Shown here: in pieces, positions 42,774 through 49,719 of the stretch
Position numbering within the stretch: position 1 is the first letter of the stretch
Layout of the letters: the number at the start of each line of letters is the position of its first letter
Source of the DNA: Saprospiraceae bacterium
GTDB taxonomy: Bacteria; Bacteroidota; Bacteroidia; Chitinophagales; Saprospiraceae
Length of the DNA stretch: 49,719 bases
Assembly: GCA_021604865.1 (NCBI GenBank)
Contig: BQJU01000051.1
Span: 1-49,719, forward strand
Direction: 5' to 3'
Notes under the pieces: generated by a model
Seen by the model: the letters and a program-made list of their open reading frames with translations, nothing else
Database searches by the model: none
Told to the model about the DNA's origin: nothing
Position numbers and translations under genes: made by a program

Positions 42774-44564
42774 TTAATTTGAAGAATCTGCTTCTTCAAG
42801 GCTTTGTTTTTCAAAAAGATCTGCATAATATCCCTTTTGGCCTATCAATTCTTCGTGTGTGCCATTTTCAACAACCTTTCCATCTTCCAACACGATTATC
42901 TTGTCAAACTGTATCAGGGAATAGATTCGATGGGTAATAATAATTGCTGTTTTGTCAGCCAGGGCGCCAGAAAAATATTCCAGTATTTGTTTTTCCGTAT
43001 TCGTATCTACGGCGGATAGGCAATCGTCCAGTACAATCAGGTCGGGTTCTTTGATCAGTGCCCTGGCGATGGAGATGCGTTGTTTCTGGCCTCCTGAAAG
43101 CGTTACGCCCCGCTCTCCGACCAACGTTTCAAAGCCATGAGTAAGGCCCTGTATGTCGTCATATACAGCTGCGTATCGGGCAAATTGCTCAATTAAGGCC
43201 TGATCTATACCGGGTCGACCAAAAGCTATGTTGTTGGCAACGGTATCAGAAAACAGGAAAATATCCTGAGGTACATATCCTACCCGCTGCCGGAGATTGG
43301 CCAGATCCAATTCCCGCAGGTCCTGACCATCAATGGTAATTTTGCCGGTAATGGGATCATACATTCTTACCAATAAATCTGCAATGGTTGTCTTACCCGA
43401 ACCAGTGCGGCCAATGATAGCCATTTTTTGCCCTGCTTTCAGCGAAAAACTAACCTCATCAAGGGCCTGGATACCGGTATCTACATAAGTAAAACTCACC
43501 TGATCAAAAACCAAATCCCCATTAAAGGCAACAGGTGCCACAATTGGGTTGGAAATTTCAGGCTGGGTTTCCAAAAATTCATTGATGCGTTTCTGGGAAG
43601 CAGCTGCCTGTTGAATAATGGAGGCTATCCAGCCAATTGCCGTTACAGGCCAGGTGAGCATATTTACATATATCACAAATTCCGCAATATTGCCGGGTGT
43701 TACCGCACCTTTGACCATTTGTACCCCTCCGACATAAACGGTAATAATGGTACTGGTGCCGATCAATAACAGCATTAAAGGGTAGAAAAAGGCATCGACT
43801 TTAGCCAACTCCAGTGATTTGCCGCGGTAGTTGTCACTTTCATCAGCAAAATGTCGGCCGGTTGTTTTCTCTTGCACATAAGACTTGACGACCCGGATAC
43901 CCGAATAAACCTCCTGGGCGATACTGTTCAATCGGGCTAGTTGCTGCTGAATGACCGTACTCTTACGGTTGATCAGATTGCTGACATAATAGATTGATAT
44001 AGATAAAATGGGAAGTGGAGCTAAGCTATATAAGGTAAGGGTGACATTGACCTGCAACATAGAATAAATGACCATCACAAAAAGTGACAAAAGATTGATG
44101 CCATACAAAACTGCCGGCCCCAGATACATCCGCACTTTTGAGACATCTTCAGAAATGCGGGCCATCAGGTCTCCCGTATTGTTGCGCTTGTAAAAAGCAA
44201 TGGTCAATTTTTCATAATGAGCGAATAACTCTTTGCGCATATCATACTCTATCAGGCGGGACATAACGATGATGGTCTGGCGCATAAAATACATGAAAAT
44301 GCCCATCAATACAGCCAATAAGAGAACCATAACACCAAAAAAGAGGAGAATTTTGGACAGCTTGGCAAAAAATACTCCTTGCAGAGCGAACCCCTCCAAT
44401 AGATAATAGGTATTGATATTCTCGACCACCATATCGAGGGCCTCCCGAATGATTTGTGGTTGTAATACCCGAAAATAATTGGACAGGGATACAAAAAAGA
44501 TGCCCAGCAATAGACGCCAACGATATTTCAGGAAATACTTGTTGAGTACGGCAAGTTCTTTCAC
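42774..44564 (-). CDS. ABC exporter, fused permease and ATPase (MsbA/MdlA-like)
   Basis: A 596-residue inner-membrane half-transporter. Six-helix membrane domain about 15-325, ATPase domain about 345-590 with Walker A GRTGSGKTT, signature LSGGQKQR, Walker B LIVLDD and H-loop ITHRI. The residue after Walker B is Asp (LDDCLSAVD) where the catalytic Glu usually sits, a feature of one half of heterodimeric exporters such as MdlA or YheI. No partner half-transporter lies next to it, so it may work as a homodimer or with a distant partner. Substrate unknown, probably lipid or drug-like. GTG start at 44564. Confidence 0.93.
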   Translation of the reverse strand: MKELAVLNKYFLKYRWRLLLGIFFVSLSNYFRVLQPQIIREALDMVVENINTYYLLEGFALQGVFFAKLSKILLFFGVMVLLLAVLMGIFMYFMRQTIIVMSRLIEYDMRKELFAHYEKLTIAFYKRNNTGDLMARISEDVSKVRMYLGPAVLYGINLLSLFVMVIYSMLQVNVTLTLYSLAPLPILSISIYYVSNLINRKSTVIQQQLARLNSIAQEVYSGIRVVKSYVQEKTTGRHFADESDNYRGKSLELAKVDAFFYPLMLLLIGTSTIITVYVGGVQMVKGAVTPGNIAEFVIYVNMLTWPVTAIGWIASIIQQAAASQKRINEFLETQPEISNPIVAPVAFNGDLVFDQVSFTYVDTGIQALDEVSFSLKAGQKMAIIGRTGSGKTTIADLLVRMYDPITGKITIDGQDLRELDLANLRQRVGYVPQDIFLFSDTVANNIAFGRPGIDQALIEQFARYAAVYDDIQGLTHGFETLVGERGVTLSGGQKQRISIARALIKEPDLIVLDDCLSAVDTNTEKQILEYFSGALADKTAIIITHRIYSLIQFDKIIVLEDGKVVENGTHEELIGQKGYYADLFEKQSLEEADSSN

Positions 44565-44612
44565 AAATTTTCAATTTCGCACAAATATATTAACCTATTC
44601 GGCAAAAATAAG

Positions 44613-44641
44613 TTGTAAAAAAAATAAATTACCGATCTTTG
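44613..44641 (+). promoter_or_regulatory. Putative Bacteroidota-type promoter of the bisphosphatase gene
   Basis: TTG at 44613-44615 and GATCTTTG at 44634-44641, spaced by 18 bp, match the Bacteroidota consensus (TTTG, about 19 bp, TAnnTTTG) with one mismatch in the -7 box. Transcription would start about 79 nt before the ATG at 44727. Confidence 0.35.
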
Positions 44642-44726
44642 TTTGGCCTGAAGCTATCCGGAAATTGGATTTCGTCCATAATTACGGCTGATTTTCCATC
44701 CGGTAAGCTTACAAACCAAAATTTAT

Positions 44727-45734
44727 ATGAACCGAATTATTACGCTCGATGAATTCATCATTCATCGGCAAAAGGACTTTCCTTTTGCATCCGGTGAGTT
44801 AACTGGATTACTTAGAGACATTGGTGTTGCCGCAAAAATTGTCAACCGTGAGGTCAACAAGGCCGGCCTACTCAATATTCTCGGTATTGCCCACCAGGAA
44901 AACGCTACAGGAGACCAGGTACAAAAACTGGATTTGTTTGCCAATGAAAAACTCATCGATTGTTTGAAAAACAGTGGTGAATGTTGTGGCGTAGCCTCCG
45001 AAGAGAACGAAGATTTTATTGCTTTTCCCAATCTCGACAACAAAGCGTCCAAATATGTAGTGGTCTTTGACCCATTGGATGGCTCCTCCAATATTGATGT
45101 CAATGTTTCGGTGGGAACCATTTTTGGTATCTACAGACGGAAGAGTGATCCTGAGGGAATTTGTTCCAGGGAAGATTTTCTTCAAAAGGGGACAGAACTG
45201 GTTGCCGCAGGCTATGTATTATATGGCACTTCTACCCTGCTCGTCTATTCTACCGGCCGTGGTGTTAATGGATTTACGCTTGATCCATCGATCGGAGAAT
45301 TCTGTTTATCTCATACTGACATCCGGATTCCCGACCGTGGCAATTACTATTCCGTCAATCAAGGTTATTACCTCAAGTTTGATGTGGAAATGCGCCGATA
45401 TATCGACTATTGCTCAGACCTTAACCTGATGCTCCGTTATATTGGGTCTATGGTATCGGATGTACACCGCATTCTATTCCAGGGGGGCATTTTCCTGTAT
45501 CCCAATACACGCAAATATCCTTTGGGCAAGCTACGACTGCTCTACGAGTGCAACCCGCTTTCTTTTATTGTCGAACAAGCTGGAGGAAAGGCTATCACCT
45601 GCCAATTGGAGAGAATATTGGAGGTTGACATGGTGCATTTGCATCAGCGGGCTACCATTGCGATTGGTTCACCGGGCATGGTAGATGAAATGAAAGAGTT
45701 TGTAGAAAGGTATAGTACTATTGTTCCGAGCTAG
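44727..45734 (+). CDS. fbp: Class 1 fructose-1,6-bisphosphatase
   Basis: Hydrolyses fructose 1,6-bisphosphate to fructose 6-phosphate in gluconeogenesis. The 335-residue length fits class 1 enzymes. Metal and substrate motifs are present: SEENE (91-95), DPLDGSSN (115-122), GRGVNGFTLDPSIGEF, and KYPLGKLRLLYECNPLSFIVEQAGGKA near the C-terminus. Key metal ligands (Glu in SEE, Asp in DPLDG) are intact. It opposes the phosphofructokinase at the other end of the window. Transcribed divergently from the ABC exporter, with a good candidate promoter. Its stop codon is followed directly by a heptamer array. Confidence 0.97.
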   Translation: MNRIITLDEFIIHRQKDFPFASGELTGLLRDIGVAAKIVNREVNKAGLLNILGIAHQENATGDQVQKLDLFANEKLIDCLKNSGECCGVASEENEDFIAFPNLDNKASKYVVVFDPLDGSSNIDVNVSVGTIFGIYRRKSDPEGICSREDFLQKGTELVAAGYVLYGTSTLLVYSTGRGVNGFTLDPSIGEFCLSHTDIRIPDRGNYYSVNQGYYLKFDVEMRRYIDYCSDLNLMLRYIGSMVSDVHRILFQGGIFLYPNTRKYPLGKLRLLYECNPLSFIVEQAGGKAITCQLERILEVDMVHLHQRATIAIGSPGMVDEMKEFVERYSTIVPS

Positions 45735-45747
45735 ATATAGATATATA

Positions 45748-45826
45748 GTGAGAGGGTGATATAGTGAGAAGTGAAAAGTGAGAAGTGAGAGGGTGAAAAG
45801 TGAAAAGTGAAAAGTGAGGTGGTGAG
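45748..45826. repeat. Heptamer array (GTGAAAA / GTGAGAA)
   Basis: Seven-base units GTGAAAA, GTGAGAA, GTGAGAG and variants, with two one-base insertions. GTGAAAA is the reverse complement of the TTTTCAC unit in the 23.2-kb array, so the two loci carry the same repeat in opposite orientation. It starts 13 bp after the fructose-bisphosphatase stop codon. Confidence 0.8.
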
Positions 45827-45958
45827 CAACACAGGCTGCGAGATGAAGATGACTACCGGCCTTCCTGTTTTTTCCATAGGGGAAATATTCGTACTTCGAT
45901 CAGCCAGGAGAAGCCAGGAATCCAGATTAAGGATATAAAGCCAAGGTTCGGGGTAGAA

Positions 45959-46234
45959 TTATTCCAAAAGCCAGGAAGGTGGACCACTAAAACCGATAAA
46001 AAGTGCTGCTGCTATCAGAGGAGCCAGCACAGATACTACGAGCATGCTAAAAAACCATCGCGGCACATTCGATTTTTCTATCAACTCAGCTGCCAGAGAA
46101 AAAAGCAGGACCATCAGGCATATCCCTGCCAGGATCAGGCTAAGCATACTGGCCAGGTAGTCGTTGACTATCCAAAGGAGGATATATACTATAATTTCGA
46201 CTAGCAGCAATTCACCTGCCCGTAGTTTTTGCAT
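45959..46234 (-). CDS. Small three-helix membrane protein
   Basis: 91 residues, three hydrophobic helices (about 8-26, 28-50, 63-83) and very few polar residues. No family recognised. ATG 46234 lies 15 nt after the GWxTD gene stop codon on the same strand, so cotranscription is likely and the two may form a membrane/periplasm pair. Confidence 0.75.
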   Translation of the reverse strand: MQKLRAGELLLVEIIVYILLWIVNDYLASMLSLILAGICLMVLLFSLAAELIEKSNVPRWFFSMLVVSVLAPLIAAALFIGFSGPPSWLLE

Positions 46235-46249
46235 TTGTTTTGTTTACGA

Positions 46250-47698
46250 TCAATAATCCCGGAAAAGGCGACCGGCGTTCCGGTTAAAGTTATCCTGTAC
46301 TTCAGTTCCATCAAAATAATTACCTCCCTCAATATCATTCGGAGCATCTCTGTACAAATCTCGGGCCCAATTGGGGTTATTCCGCTCTCCAATCACATCA
46401 GAATGCAACAATACAAAATCTCCTGCAGCCAACGAAGGATTGTAAAATACAAACCGGGCATTATTCTGGCCGGTTTTTTCAACACTGTTATAAGACCAGA
46501 TTTCATAAGGAGGAGCCGTGGGGTCCGTTTCACTACTTTGGATATCACTGGGTTGGCCGTATTTAAGATAGGTAAATCCCCGGTCCGTTTCAAAACCATA
46601 TCTGAAGCCAGAGCGGAAGGTTTTATCAACGGCAGCGGCTACCTCCATATATTTTTTGTAGGCAAATTCCGGCGCCGTAGGACTTCTTCTTGCCCAATAA
46701 CTAAACAAATAATTGCGCTGAGCTTCCACTTTATCATTGCGCAACATCAGGTTAACGGTTTCCATATCTCTTGTAGGAATGATGGGAGTCAGTGCCCGCA
46801 AACTATATTCCAATTGATCATGACTGAGTTTGGCCACAAACTCCTCTTGTAGCTGGGTGCTATCCAACTCGAGGGATTCAATTTCCAGGTAAGGATTGCT
46901 ACGTTGGAAGTAGATTTTTTTATGGCTGAGCAGCCCTTTACTACGATCCTGTACTTCAACTACCAGGTTATAATTTCCAGATGGTAACCGAGAAATATCC
47001 ATTTGCAGCAAAACAGGAACGATAGGCGCTGCCTGCTGGCGCTTATGGCTTATCATGATCACCGGTTCATCTTCCTTACCCGCTTTTCTGATCGAATAGC
47101 TTACCAAAAAGTCTTCGCCAAGGACTTTGTCCGTATTGTAAACTTCGCTGTAAAAAGAAATATTGGAGGTATTGCGTCCATAAAAATTATAGGGAAGAGG
47201 TTCCATCATGATGCCATTTTTCACAAAGATATTTTCCTCTTTAGCCTTTGAATAGGAGGCCAGCAATTGAATATCTGAAAGGGCTACCTGCTCCTCAGGA
47301 AATTTTACCTTCAGTTCCGTTTTATATTCTCTGATGTTTTCATCATTGCGAATATCCCGAATATTGACCACTAGTTCGTAGGTACCTTCTGGTAGGGCAT
47401 AACGTTTGAGGTCAACAAAATCTATCCACTTTTTGGTTACAGGGCTGTTGAGGATGTATTTGTCAACTTTGATTACTTTCTCACCTTGTTTAAAAAGCAG
47501 TAATACCTCAATTCCTGCCTGGGCTGTAGAGTCAGTAACCGGTGCAAAAGTCACCGTCTTTCCTGCTACGTGAAGGTAAACTTCTACATAGGGCTGATCC
47601 GGGCTTTTAAAAACAGCATAGGATAAACTTGCATCAAGCGCAGAAAGAGATGAAAACAAACAGGTAAAAAGGATGGTCAGTAGCATTAAATTTTTCAT
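46250..47698 (-). CDS. GWxTD-domain exported protein
   Basis: A 482-residue protein with signal peptide MKNLMLLTILFTCLFSSLSA. The N-terminal two thirds are beta-rich (YLHVAGKTVTFAPVTD, LPEGTYELVVNIRDIRND, LPSGNYNLVVEVQDRSKG). The C-terminal GWxTD domain has FRSGFRYGFETDRGFTYLKYGQPSD, PPYEIWSYNSVEKTGQNNARFVFYNP; the namesake motif reads GFETD here. GWxTD proteins are periplasmic or surface proteins of unknown function in Bacteroidota and relatives. ATG 47698 is chosen; the frame remains open upstream for 42 codons, but that extension runs through repeat copy 7 and destroys the signal peptide. A small membrane protein gene follows. Confidence 0.88.
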   Translation of the reverse strand: MKNLMLLTILFTCLFSSLSALDASLSYAVFKSPDQPYVEVYLHVAGKTVTFAPVTDSTAQAGIEVLLLFKQGEKVIKVDKYILNSPVTKKWIDFVDLKRYALPEGTYELVVNIRDIRNDENIREYKTELKVKFPEEQVALSDIQLLASYSKAKEENIFVKNGIMMEPLPYNFYGRNTSNISFYSEVYNTDKVLGEDFLVSYSIRKAGKEDEPVIMISHKRQQAAPIVPVLLQMDISRLPSGNYNLVVEVQDRSKGLLSHKKIYFQRSNPYLEIESLELDSTQLQEEFVAKLSHDQLEYSLRALTPIIPTRDMETVNLMLRNDKVEAQRNYLFSYWARRSPTAPEFAYKKYMEVAAAVDKTFRSGFRYGFETDRGFTYLKYGQPSDIQSSETDPTAPPYEIWSYNSVEKTGQNNARFVFYNPSLAAGDFVLLHSDVIGERNNPNWARDLYRDAPNDIEGGNYFDGTEVQDNFNRNAGRLFRDY

Positions 47699-47720
47699 AG
47701 CCGAATGATTTGAGTTACGT

Positions 47721-47829
47721 AAGCGTATTTTTTGAGGCCAACCTTCTTGCTGCAAAGGATCACTTTTGGCTTCCCATCGGCCGCCATAGGCTTGACGGGC
47801 GATGCAAAGTCGACCTCCATACATGCTCT
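47721..47829. repeat. Palindromic intergenic element, copy 7 (about 109 bp)
   Basis: The right end GACCTCCATACATGCTCT (47812-47829) is clear; the left end, around 47721-47739, is eroded. The core holds CCCATCGGCCGCCATAGGC as in copy 8. Its open frame fuses artificially to the GWxTD gene. Confidence 0.75.
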
Positions 47830-48063
47830 AATGAATTGGCTGCAAACTAAAAGTACATATCCAGCTCATTTCATGAGTAACAATAAAAACCAAAAATCAG
47901 GTTTCTAAAATTGCAGACTTGTTACCAGGAATCAATAAATTCAATAGATTATCAATTTAACACCCTGATGATTTCCCCTGTAAAACATGTCCACTATAAA
48001 GATAAGCTTTTAGGCCTGAATTTGCAAAGCAAACCTGTCGTAGCGCTTAATTTGAGGGCAGGC

Positions 48064-48453
48064 CTATTCTTCCTGAATCACCTTGGTCAAGACAAAATTG
48101 AAGTTGTAATCATTGATTTTAGTCATCAAAATCAACAAGGTGTCGCTTAGGGATTCAATAGCGTAATCGGCCTCCAGTTGACCTTCCCTTTGATGAATTG
48201 TATTCCCGTCCACTTCGTAGCTAACACTTTCGGGTAAGCCACTAATATTGGTTCTCATTTTTCCGTCCTGAAAAAACTCGAAATAGAGATCGGTTAAAGA
48301 TTCGGTAACCCTGCCATTTCGGGAGGCTTTTTGCAGCTCCCATTTACCAAGCAGCAATTCTTCATTTTTTTGCTCTTGTTCCCCTCCGCATGCAAAGGTA
48401 AACGTGATGAGCAACAGGGCAAGAGTAGCTTGAACGTAGCTTAAATATTTCAT
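48064..48453 (-). CDS. Small lipoprotein, possibly lipocalin-like
   Basis: 129 residues with signal and lipobox FACGG (LITFTFAC). The domain contains LLGKWELQKASRNGRVTESLTDLYFEFFQDGKM and VDGNTIHQREGQLEADYAIESLSDTLLILM, the pattern of lipocalin-like/DUF-type small lipoproteins where a GKW motif opens an eight-strand barrel. Ligand unknown. ATG 48453 preferred over TTG two codons upstream. Confidence 0.8.
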   Translation of the reverse strand: MKYLSYVQATLALLLITFTFACGGEQEQKNEELLLGKWELQKASRNGRVTESLTDLYFEFFQDGKMRTNISGLPESVSYEVDGNTIHQREGQLEADYAIESLSDTLLILMTKINDYNFNFVLTKVIQEE

Positions 48454-48539
48454 AGACAAAAGAGTAGTATATTTTCGGTAAATGTACCATTTTTTCCAAA
48501 CTATTATACTTGATCATTAGATTGAAGATGGCAACTATT

Positions 48540-48731
48540 CTATTGTTGTGTAAGCCTTACAAACCTTACTGCTATCACTTGATATGGTCTTGCTAAGCCA
48601 GACATCTCCTCCCCTGGCAAGTGCCAGTTAGGGAAATCCCCCCTCTTTTCAAAAGTGTATTCAGCTACTTTTTGTTCGGCGATTTCACCTTTTGGCGTCA
48701 TCAGGGCAGCTTTTAACTTGGTTTTATCCAT
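48540..48731 (-). CDS. Small hypothetical protein
   Basis: 63 codons from ATG 48731, soluble, with a plausible coding codon pattern (KLKAALMTPKGEIAEQKVAEYTFEKRGDFPNWHLPGEEM). No family recognised and no close neighbour in an operon. It could be a real small gene or a remnant truncated by the adjacent repeat copy 8. Confidence 0.45.
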   Translation of the reverse strand: MDKTKLKAALMTPKGEIAEQKVAEYTFEKRGDFPNWHLPGEEMSGLARPYQVIAVRFVRLTQQ

Positions 48732-48813
48732 CTAGCGTTTGTGTGGAAGAAACCGTGAGAGCGGTATTTGAGAAAAGAAATCAGCGCACTTCCAGCAATC
48801 GGCTTTATGTTTA

Positions 48814-49014
48814 AGTGCATGTTTGGAGGTCACCCTTTGGGCCCAAAACGCCTCTTTTTTGCTGATACTTTGTTGCTTTTTTTGACCGTCTCGGTTCAAC
48901 CGAGATGCTCCGCAAAAAGCGCCTCGTTTCACCAAAAAATTGACACTTTTTGCCTCCCATCGGCCGCCATAGGCTTGCCGACGGCGATGCAAAAGCGACC
49001 TCCAAACATGCACT
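48814..49014. repeat. Palindromic intergenic element, copy 8 (201 bp, best preserved)
   Basis: The 18-bp ends are perfect: AGTGCATGTTTGGAGGTC (48814-48831) and GACCTCCAAACATGCACT (48997-49014). The core folds back on itself, with apex hairpin TCTCGGTT-c-AACCGAGA (48889-48905) and a module containing CATCGGCCGCCATAGGC that copy 5 lacks. No protein typical of a transposase is encoded. This copy defines the family. Confidence 0.95.
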
Positions 49015-49719
49015 AAAGCTAAATGGCCGTATTTTTGACTGGTGAGGAAAAGATAATGCTTGGTGGCTGCCTTGGTTGGGCGGAAATTTTTCCGACCGAT
49101 GGTGTTTGCTGAATAAATGCCTAAAGTTGACGACATTAATCTTCTATTGCCTTTTAAATTTGGGTGTAGGTTTTTGTTTGATCCTTGGAGGTAGGTTTAA
49201 GATTTGGGCATTAAATAATGGGGCGTCTTCATTTTTTTTTGATGTCAAAAAATCCGAAGCAAAAAAAACCATCCGGCTGGAGGATTGACCTAAAAAAAGC
49301 GGCCCATTTGGGTGGAAGAAATAAACTCGCTTTTGTGATTTGTGGTAGCTTGATTTCTTTTGATTGTTGGTTTTTTAGTTTTCTGGTTTTTTCTTGATTT
49401 TAGCTCAAGCAAGATTTCTTCTTGAGCAGTACGGTTGCCGCTTTTTTCTTAACGGCCAATGCTCCTATGCCGGAACCCGCCTTCGCCTTCGCGTAGCCGC
49501 TATGGCAGAGCGAGGCCGCGCAGTGTGCATCTTTAGTGGCTGATTAGGTGGTAGGAGGCTGGTGGGGTGTTTGATAACAGCAAAAGCAACGTTAAATCTC
49601 CAAGCCTTTTGCAAAATGAAATTGAGTAGAAGGTATTGGATGTTAGAGGTAGAAAAGGGCACTTTTTTCTTCGGCCTTAGATAATTTCCGTTAAGAAAAT
49701 CCTCACAGCGGGATGGCGA
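49015..49719. other. 705-bp end region without a clear gene
   Basis: Follows repeat copy 8 to the window edge. Open frames up to 70 codons exist but look non-coding. A GC-rich patch at about 49453-49515 shares GCCAATGCTCCTA with copy 3 and CCTTCGC-type motifs with copy 6, so it is probably a fragment of the same repeat family. Confidence 0.5.

Noticed and set aside
48732..49136. 134-codon minus-strand open frame
   Set aside because: Most of it is the translation of element copy 8; parallel frames exist in copies 5 and 7, showing it is a repeat artefact.
49076..49288. 70-codon plus-strand open frame near the window end
   Set aside because: Low-complexity phenylalanine- and lysine-rich sequence in an AT-rich region with no homology recognised.

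Overview
The window reads like a chromosome segment from a member of the Bacteroidota, most likely class Saprospiria (Haliscomenobacter/Lewinella relatives). The signs are a secreted choice-of-anchor-L/SprB/HYR protein, DUF3276 (Pur-alpha-like), DUF2911, a GWxTD-domain protein, a TonB receptor with a CarboxypepD_reg-like N-terminus, the Bacteroidota family usually mislabelled asparagine synthetase B, and start codons without clear Shine-Dalgarno sequences. The phylum call is firm; the class is an inference. No tRNA, rRNA, CRISPR array, transposase or phage gene was seen.

Layout. 0.1-1.2 kb: 6-phosphofructokinase. 1.8-4.4 kb: a small secreted protein and a 745-residue surface protein. 4.6-6 kb: two membrane proteins. 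6.3-10.5 kb: DUF2911 lipoprotein, CLC chloride transporter/channel, sulfatase lipoprotein. 10.5-18.1 kb: a five-gene minus-strand iron-uptake operon (two imelysin lipoproteins, di-haem c-type oxidoreductase, HTTM membrane protein, TonB receptor). 18.5-23.1 kb: a PaoABC-like molybdenum aldehyde oxidoreductase operon plus a small cysteine-rich ORF. 23.4-31.7 kb: YejK/NdpA-like nucleoid protein, Pta-N/BioD-like ATPase, YgiQ radical SAM protein, two cell-wall enzymes, a lipoprotein, and an overlapping DUF1990/YndJ pair. 31.8-33.9 kb: divergent EF-G paralogue. 34.2-35.7 kb: truncated class IV aminotransferase followed by a repeat-rich kilobase. 35.8-38.2 kb: HtrA protease with a secreted ThuA-like-fold protein. 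38.5-42.7 kb: VWA-type membrane protein, beta-barrel protein, DUF3276. 42.8-45.7 kb: ABC exporter and class 1 fructose-1,6-bisphosphatase. 46-48.7 kb: small membrane protein, GWxTD protein, small lipoprotein, small ORF.

The most unusual content is non-coding. (1) A family of palindromic intergenic elements with 18-bp terminal inverted repeats (consensus AGTGCATGTTTGGAGGTC) and modular cores occurs at least nine times, once between the genes of the molybdoenzyme operon. Two near-identical copies differ at their apex by unrelated but self-complementary sequences. (2) Immediately after a class IV aminotransferase that lacks its C-terminal part lies a four-unit array. Each unit has a different perfect purine-rich hairpin next to an invariant 17-nt box. 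On the minus strand every hairpin is followed by a T-rich run (strong in three units, weaker in unit 4) and preceded by a micro-ORF starting M(N)MGFRC. (3) Other structures include a perfect 18-bp intercistronic hairpin inside the iron operon, 27-bp tandem hairpin repeats before the sulfatase gene, and heptamer arrays at two loci.

Functional themes are lipoprotein and outer-membrane iron acquisition, periplasmic redox chemistry, sugar-phosphate flux control and envelope maintenance. Several genes carry substitutions at textbook motif positions (PFK, CLC, sulfatase, imelysin, ABC exporter, EF-G), noted individually.
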